A stretch of 40,364 bases of DNA, from NCBI GenBank assembly GCA_028277685.1, contig JANQFT010000260.1:1-40364 (forward strand), in the 5' to 3' direction. How positions within the stretch are numbered: the first letter of the stretch is position 1; each line of letters starts with the position of its first letter. The notes below the pieces were generated by a model. That model was not told where the DNA came from. It made no database searches and saw only the letters and a program-made list of their open reading frames with translations. Origin of the DNA: Phycisphaeraceae bacterium. GTDB taxonomy: Bacteria; Planctomycetota; Phycisphaerae; Phycisphaerales; Zrk34. This document shows positions 35,550-40,364 of the stretch, in pieces. The position numbers and the translations under genes are program-made.

Positions 35550-36455
35550 GATGCTGCACGAAGACTGTTTGATGGTGATGCCCTCTAACGTGGCATCACG
35601 CGGCACCGCGACGATGTTGAATTGATCTTGGCCCGCAAACTCATCCAAAGGCAGCAGGCCATCGTGGTCGATGCGGAAGCATTGATAACCATGTTCGCCA
35701 AGCAGCATTCTGATCGCTTCAGCGGAATCGCCGAAGGCGCGCAGAAAACGATCTGTCACTTCGATAATCAGGAATGGGTGGTGTGTTTCAATGGTTTGTT
35801 TTGCGCCCTGTAACGCTTTCAGTTCCGCGCCTTCGATATCGAGCTTGATCAGTCGCACAGGTGCGTCCTGATCGATCACGTCATCCAGGCGGGCCGCGGA
35901 TATCTGAATCGGTTCCACGGCCTGATTCACACGCAGGCTGGCAATACCGCTGTGCTCGGGCGGGCCGGGGTAGATGTTCAACGTGGCATGTTCGTTCGAT
36001 GCGGCAACGCTTTGGACATGGCAGTTGGTCATATCACTGATCGAGATATTGTGTAACAACATGCGGCGCGTTTGGGGAACAGGCACAAAACTGTGCACGA
36101 TGCCGCCGACTCCCACGCACTTGGCCATGAACAATGTAAAGAACCCCTGGTTTGCCCCCACATCCACCGCGCAGTCACCCTTGCGAAGAATGCACTTCAT
36201 CACGTGTGCCACTTCCGGTTCGTATTCGCCGGTCAGCCAAACACGACGTCCCAGCCAATCCGCCTGATCCACGCGCATCTTAAAGCCGTGTCGGGTTATT
36301 ACCGCGCGCTGTCTCTTCAAGTTCGCACGATCCGCCACCCCGCGCGCCCAACGCTGCAATCTCCACCGGCCAAATTGCGCGGGCCCGCGTCGCAGGTACC
36401 ACGCAACCGCCGGAAGCAGTAACTTCACCGTGATCAGGTGTGACAGCCGGGTCAT
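35535..36455 (-). CDS. FkbM-family methyltransferase
   Basis: A 306-residue SAM-dependent methyltransferase of the FkbM type. Motif I is VDVGANQGFFT (97-107), with VHSFVPVP at ~120-127, then MTNCHVQSVAASNEHATLNIYPG and RLIKLDIEGAELKALQGA (post-motif LDIEG). In most relatives the second block reads FEPNP, its acidic residue binding the SAM ribose; here the E is V124. Substrates of this family are often glycans or lipids, and this one is unknown. ATG at 36455 is preferred over an upstream ATG at 36497 because GAGAG lies before it and the downstream part is conserved. The divergent thiC leader starts ~120 bases away. Confidence 0.88.
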   Translation of the reverse strand: MTRLSHLITVKLLLPAVAWYLRRGPAQFGRWRLQRWARGVADRANLKRQRAVITRHGFKMRVDQADWLGRRVWLTGEYEPEVAHVMKCILRKGDCAVDVGANQGFFTLFMAKCVGVGGIVHSFVPVPQTRRMLLHNISISDMTNCHVQSVAASNEHATLNIYPGPPEHSGIASLRVNQAVEPIQISAARLDDVIDQDAPVRLIKLDIEGAELKALQGAKQTIETHHPFLIIEVTDRFLRAFGDSAEAIRMLLGEHGYQCFRIDHDGLLPLDEFAGQDQFNIVAVPRDATLEGITIKQSSCSILRAG

Positions 36456-36578
36456 GGGCGTCTCTCGTCTGTTAAGCTGCATTTGCGATATCGGCAATTA
36501 CAGCGTTATCAGTGCACCAGATGAACTGCTGACGGCTGCATTTGCCGTTACAACCCGCTCTACCTATCCTTAAGTATG

Positions 36579-36686
36579 TTCGCCAGGGGTGTCTCGATGT
36601 GTTATCGGGACTGAGATCAAACCCTTGGAACCTGAACGGTGAGCCGGCCCGACCGGTGGGCAAGGCCAGCCGCGTAGGAAGGCGGA
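36579..36686 (+). promoter_or_regulatory. TPP riboswitch
   Basis: The thi-box landmarks are present in order: AGGGGTGT, CTGAGATCA, ACCCTTGGAACCTGA, and GCGTAGGAA. Stem P1 is UUCGCC (36579-36584) with GGCGGA (36681-36686). The P4/P5 side is longer than the minimal form and carries an extra CCGG-CCGG hairpin. The Shine-Dalgarno GGAAGG (36677-36682) overlaps the 3' strand of P1, so thiamine pyrophosphate binding should hide the thiC ribosome-binding site. Confidence 0.95.
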
Positions 36687-36690
36687 CGCC

Positions 36691-38466
36691 ATGAGCTACC
36701 CCGCAGACGATCGTTACGGCCAATTCACTTACCCCGCACTCGGTGCCAACCCCGGCACCAAGCCTGCCACGACACCCGGAAGTTTTGCCAACCCACCCGA
36801 CATCGGTGGGCCGTTGGCCTACAGCAGCCCCGATACGCCCGGCATGCCCCAGCCATCGGACAAGACGGCGTGGGATTTCCTGCCTGAAGGTTGGTCGCGC
36901 GATGTCAATGGTTTCGTCGCTGCACCGGAAGGCTTCACCCCCATCACCCAACTCGAACACGCGCGACTTGGCAACATCACCGATCAGATGAAGCGCGTGG
37001 CCGAACGTGAATCGCATCTGACTGCGGAACAGGTGCGGGATGAAGTAGCTGCCGGGCGTATGGTCATTCCCGCCAACGTGCATCACCTGAAGTACGCGCT
37101 TGATCCGATGGCGATCGGCCGCGCCTCGAAGACGAAGATCAACGCGAACCTCGGCGCATCCCCCGTGTCGAGCAGCACCGACGAAGAAGTGGAGAAGATG
37201 CAGTGGTCGCTCCGTTGGGGGGCGGATACGGTGATGGACCTTTCCACCGGCGGCGACATCGATGCCTGCCGCGAGGCGATCATCCAGGCATCACCCGCGC
37301 CCATCGGTACGGTGCCCATCTACTCGATGATCATCGGCCGCAAGATCGAAGACCTCACCGCGGAGATCATTCTCGAATCGCTGGAACACCAGGCGCAACA
37401 GGGCGTGGATTACTTCACCATTCACGCCGGCGTGCTGCGTGAGCATCTGCCGTTCGTGAAGGATCGCCAGATCGGCATCGTGTCGCGCGGCGGTTCGCTG
37501 CTCGCCAAATGGATGATCGAGCACGATGCCCAGAACATCATGTACACGTTGTGGGATGAAATCTGCGAGATCTGCCGCAGGCATGATGTGACATTCAGCA
37601 TCGGTGACGGCTTGCGCCCCGGTGGTTTGGCCGACGCTTCCGACCAGGCGCAACTGCGTGAACTCGAGGTGCTTGGCGAACTGACCGAACGCGCCTGGCA
37701 ACATGGCGTACAGGTGATGATCGAAGGCCCCGGCCACGTGCCGTTCGATCAAATTGAATACAACATGAAACTCGAACGGCAGCTTTGCCACGGGGCACCG
37801 TTCTACGTGCTTGGCCCGCTGGTCACCGACATCTTTCCGGGCTATGACCACATCACCAGTTGCATCGGTGCGACAGCCGCGGCATACCACGGGGCATCGA
37901 TGCTCTGCTACGTCACGCCCAAGGAACACCTCGGCCTGCCGAAGCGTGATGATGTGAAGCAAGGCTGCATTGCTTACAAGATCGCCGCCCACTCGGCGGA
38001 TATCGCGCTGGGCATTCCGGGCACGCGCGATCAGGATGATGAACTCACCCGTGCCCGCGCCGCCCTGAACTGGCAGAAGCATTTCGACCTCAGCTTCGAT
38101 CCCGACACCGCCCGCGCCTACCACGATGAAGACCTTGATGTGGACACAGACTTTTGTGCGATGTGCGGCCATGATTGGTGCAGCGTTCGTATCAGCAAAG
38201 AGATTCAGCAGTTCGCCAGCGGCAAGGATGCAGACTTTGCCTGGGACTCACCCAAGATTTCCGATGCCCTGACCGAAGAACAGCAACGCATTTTGCGTGA
38301 ACGCGGTGTGTTGTCGCCGGATGAAATTCATCGTCTGGCCAGCAAAACCAAACAGGCGGTTGGTGCGGCGGGGACGAAGGCAGCATGCCATTCGGATCTG
38401 GCGGATGACGATAAGGCGCAGTTGATACAGCAAGTCACGATCGATGATGGGGTCACGCATGCTTAG
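36691..38466 (+). CDS. thiC: Phosphomethylpyrimidine synthase ThiC
   Basis: A 591-residue radical-SAM enzyme that turns aminoimidazole ribotide into hydroxymethylpyrimidine phosphate, the pyrimidine half of thiamine. The core is clear ([69 protein letters not shown]). The C-terminal 4Fe-4S motif is C489-x-x-C492-x4-C497 ([14 protein letters not shown]). The ~110 N-terminal residues form the usual ThiC leader domain plus a Pro-rich extension. The ATG lies eight bases after the Shine-Dalgarno site in the TPP riboswitch. Its 3' end overlaps the YkgJ-type gene by eight bases. Confidence 0.98.
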   Translation: MSYPADDRYGQFTYPALGANPGTKPATTPGSFANPPDIGGPLAYSSPDTPGMPQPSDKTAWDFLPEGWSRDVNGFVAAPEGFTPITQLEHARLGNITDQMKRVAERESHLTAEQVRDEVAAGRMVIPANVHHLKYALDPMAIGRASKTKINANLGASPVSSSTDEEVEKMQWSLRWGADTVMDLSTGGDIDACREAIIQASPAPIGTVPIYSMIIGRKIEDLTAEIILESLEHQAQQGVDYFTIHAGVLREHLPFVKDRQIGIVSRGGSLLAKWMIEHDAQNIMYTLWDEICEICRRHDVTFSIGDGLRPGGLADASDQAQLRELEVLGELTERAWQHGVQVMIEGPGHVPFDQIEYNMKLERQLCHGAPFYVLGPLVTDIFPGYDHITSCIGATAAAYHGASMLCYVTPKEHLGLPKRDDVKQGCIAYKIAAHSADIALGIPGTRDQDDELTRARAALNWQKHFDLSFDPDTARAYHDEDLDVDTDFCAMCGHDWCSVRISKEIQQFASGKDADFAWDSPKISDALTEEQQRILRERGVLSPDEIHRLASKTKQAVGAAGTKAACHSDLADDDKAQLIQQVTIDDGVTHA

Positions 38467-38752
38467 TTTTATCGAAGGGCTTTGGGGTAAGTTCTATCGG
38501 CAACTCACGGGGTTCTTTCCGCCGCATAAGAACCGGGTGGGTTCATGCAATCGATGTGGTGAGTGCTGCAAGCTGCCCTACCGTTGTCCGATGCTGCGCT
38601 ACGATGATGATGGACTCGCCCGCTGCGCAATCTATCATCTGCGCCCCCCAAGTTGCCGCGTCTATCCCCGCACGGCCGGAGAGCATCGCACGCAATCCAC
38701 GTGTGGTTTTTCCTTCCAGGACGCCACCGTATCCGGCGACAAAGTCGCCTGA
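38459..38752 (+). CDS. YkgJ-type cysteine-cluster protein
   Basis: A 97-residue protein with the motif C30-x2-C33-x2-C36-C37 (CNRCGECC), further cysteines at 43, 56 and 66 (PSCRVYP) and a later CGF. This matches the YkgJ / CxxCxxCC family, thought to bind zinc or iron-sulfur; the biological role is unknown. The ATG at 38459 lies in the last codons of thiC, so the two are translationally coupled; the coregulation suggests a link to thiamine or Fe-S supply. An upstream in-frame ATG at 38444 is less likely. Confidence 0.85.
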   Translation: MLSFIEGLWGKFYRQLTGFFPPHKNRVGSCNRCGECCKLPYRCPMLRYDDDGLARCAIYHLRPPSCRVYPRTAGEHRTQSTCGFSFQDATVSGDKVA

Positions 38753-38841
38753 TGCTGTTCATCATCACTTCTCCCCTGAGTACCTTCATGACATGGTTGT
38801 GTTGTGAATGGTTCTTCCAACACTTCGCGTGAACGCTTCTA

Positions 38842-39028
38842 GCTTGGCCCAAGCCGTATGGAACCGATTGGTTCTCAAGGCGATTCTTGTGCAGTTACCG
38901 GACTGACGGGCATGGTACCACCGCACATGGTTGCAGCAATCACTAACCGTGGCCATCAAACCACTAAACCGTGTAACCCGTATAACCGATACCACTTGGG
39001 CAGACCCCGAACGCGCTGGTTCGAACCA
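38842..39028. promoter_or_regulatory. Three palindromic sequences before the TPR gene
   Basis: Within the 290-base gap after the YkgJ gene are GCTTGG-C-CCAAGC (38842-38854), GAACC-GATT-GGTTC (38861-38874) and the perfect palindrome TGGTTCGAACCA (39017-39028). The last two share GGTTC/GAACC arms; the third lies just before the TPR gene start. They could be operator sites; palindromes this short also arise by chance. No -35/-10 pair was recognised. Confidence 0.3.
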
Positions 39029-39043
39029 ACAGGGATGACGCAT

Positions 39044-40204
39044 ATGCATCGTTGGGCCAATTGCCTGAAGAACCTGATCGCACGCTCTGACGATCCAGCT
39101 GCGTCAGATGGGCAGGAGCAGCTTCGCACCTTGCGCTACCTGGTGGCTGATGAGGCCTGCTCGGCGGCAGAACATGCCCTGCGTTGTCGTAACTTGTCCA
39201 GCGCGGAAGAGGCACTTGCCAGAGACATGTCGATTGATCCCACGCACCCACGTTTGCTGGAACTGTATGCCTGGTATTATCTGGACACCAATCAGGCGGA
39301 TAAGGCTTGCACGACGCTTGAATCGATGTCGGACATGACCGCACGTGCTCGACTGCTGCTGCAACTGGTTCGCCTGCAAACAGGCGGCAAGGCGATGGCG
39401 CACCTCGAACTGAATCAATGGTCGCGCCAGCGCGACTGCCCAGCCGCGGCACGCGTCCTGCTTGCGGCACTGGATATAGAAGCAGGCCACGTTGCTGAGG
39501 CGCGTGCCGTGTTGAGTAGTCAGCCGGCGTTGGCGAGCGATCCCCAGGCATGTCGCCTGTTGATCCTAATGGACCTCGCCCAGGATCTTCCCCTCGCAGC
39601 CCGCCGTGCAGCGCATATTCTGTTGCGCCGTTTTGCGCGGCACGAACATGCTTCGCGTTTTCTGGTTGGCCTTGGCCTTGCAGATCAACTTGATGAATCT
39701 GCCTTGCCGATCGAGATGATTGATCAACTGGCCGGAGAGCTTCTTGAGAAACCTGAAGTGATTCGATCGCTCGCGGTGGCGCAGCAATGTCGCCCTGAAC
39801 GATTACATATCGAATTGTTGCGTCGTGCCATTGGCCGCATTGTCGACCAGTTGCCTCAACCCATCGAAGCGTTGGAGTCACTGGCCATGCTTGCTGAACT
39901 AGCGGGAGACATGGATGAAGCTAGGCGTTGGGCGCAGCGCGGCTTGAGCATCGCTCCGATGAATGCAACCTTGGCCTTGATTCAGGAACACGCGACTGTG
40001 GCCACGGAAGAGGCGACGCAGGCCACCGACGATCTGCGGCGTGTGGCCGATGCGTTCCCGCAATATCCGGATGTTCAACGTGCCATGGTGCTGCATTATC
40101 ACCGTCTCGGCATGAAAGCTTCTGCCCAGCGCGTGTTACGCCGTTGGTTAACCCAGAGTGATGATCCGCTTGCGATTCGTACGCGTGAGGAATTGGCTGC
40201 ATGA
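39044..40204 (+). CDS. TPR-containing protein
   Basis: A 386-residue helical-repeat protein with TPR-like units (LSSAEEALARDMSIDPTHPRLLELYAWYYLDTNQADKA; AGDMDEARRWAQRGLSIAPMNATLALIQEH; FPQYPDVQRAMVLHYHRLGMKASAQRVLRRWL). No signal peptide or membrane segment is clear, so it is probably cytoplasmic. It likely mediates protein-protein contacts. AGGG sits nine bases before the ATG at 39044; another ATG at 39035 directly abuts it. The next gene starts inside its stop codon (ATGA). Confidence 0.8.
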   Translation: MHRWANCLKNLIARSDDPAASDGQEQLRTLRYLVADEACSAAEHALRCRNLSSAEEALARDMSIDPTHPRLLELYAWYYLDTNQADKACTTLESMSDMTARARLLLQLVRLQTGGKAMAHLELNQWSRQRDCPAAARVLLAALDIEAGHVAEARAVLSSQPALASDPQACRLLILMDLAQDLPLAARRAAHILLRRFARHEHASRFLVGLGLADQLDESALPIEMIDQLAGELLEKPEVIRSLAVAQQCRPERLHIELLRRAIGRIVDQLPQPIEALESLAMLAELAGDMDEARRWAQRGLSIAPMNATLALIQEHATVATEEATQATDDLRRVADAFPQYPDVQRAMVLHYHRLGMKASAQRVLRRWLTQSDDPLAIRTREELAA

Positions 40205-40364
40205 GTACGTTCACCACCGAGTATCTTGATCGTCAGGTCGAATTGGCGCGACGTAAACTGGCCACCGGCGATGCGGAAAGTGCAAACGACATTCTCATGC
40301 GCGTGGCGCGACAACAGCCACATCATCTGCACGGTCGAACAGTTCAGGCGGAGGCCTTGCTTGC
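40201..40364 (+). CDS. TPR-like protein, cut by the window edge
   Basis: The first 54 codons of a gene whose ATG overlaps the preceding stop (ATGA). The product begins MSTFTTEYLDRQVELARRK and continues LATGDAESANDILMRVARQQPHHLHGRTVQAEALL, a TPR-like helical pair with the spacing A-x8-P. It is probably a partner of the TPR protein upstream, made from the same transcript. Too little is present for more. Confidence 0.75.
   Translation, partial: MSTFTTEYLDRQVELARRKLATGDAESANDILMRVARQQPHHLHGRTVQAEALL

Noticed and set aside
37291-38172. Minus-strand 293-codon frame opposite thiC
   Set aside because: ThiC on the plus strand is unambiguous, and long antisense frames are common in GC-rich genes.
39017-39028. 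GGTTCGAACC as the T arm of a tRNA
   Set aside because: No matching acceptor or D stem is found around it.
1-40364. CRISPR arrays, insertion sequences and rRNA genes
   Set aside because: No regularly spaced repeats, transposase motifs or rRNA signatures were seen on either strand.

Overview
The window reads as a moderately GC-rich genome fragment from a planctomycete, most likely of the class Phycisphaerae. This is inferred from gene content only: large secreted PQQ-like propeller proteins, MoxR/DUF58/VWA gene strings, squalene-cyclase-like secreted proteins, an NPCBM protein, an ECF sigma factor fused to HEAT repeats, and dispersed hairpin repeats of the kind seen in that phylum. No 16S rRNA or other taxonomic marker is present, so the assignment is provisional.

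Layout. Bases 1-4845 lie on the minus strand: a DUF4143-type ATPase, a sulfatase, a decayed copy of the sulfatase 3' end, a tRNA-like sequence whose anticodon arm is a UUCG-capped hairpin, and an ECF sigma factor with HEAT repeats whose last ~63 codons run through intergenic-type repeats. A divergent intergenic region leads to dnaK (5176-7107, plus), followed by two terminator-like hairpins and a possible small RNA.

Bases 7468-34932 are one uninterrupted plus-strand array of 15 genes with very small gaps or overlaps: DUF58, giant TPR/PQQ/LysM protein, squalene-cyclase-like protein, MoxR ATPase, second DUF58, BatA-type VWA membrane protein, second giant TPR/PQQ protein, second VWA membrane protein, DUF4175-like membrane protein, coiled-coil exported protein, TPR exported protein, NPCBM exported protein, and three consecutive HtrA-like proteins. 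Only the first HtrA-like protein keeps a Ser-His-Asp triad. The array looks like an expanded Bat/MoxR envelope system: a cytoplasmic MoxR chaperone ATPase with DUF58 partners, membrane VWA proteins, and a periplasmic set of propellers, TPR/coiled-coil scaffolds, a glycan-binding module and a protease with two catalytically dead relatives. It is the best candidate here for an undescribed system.

Bases 34933-40364 are more ordinary: a GNAT acetyltransferase, a convergent FkbM methyltransferase, a TPP riboswitch controlling thiC, a small YkgJ-type cysteine-cluster protein overlapping thiC, a TPR protein and the start of a second TPR gene cut by the window edge. No CRISPR array, rRNA, prophage or intact insertion sequence was seen.
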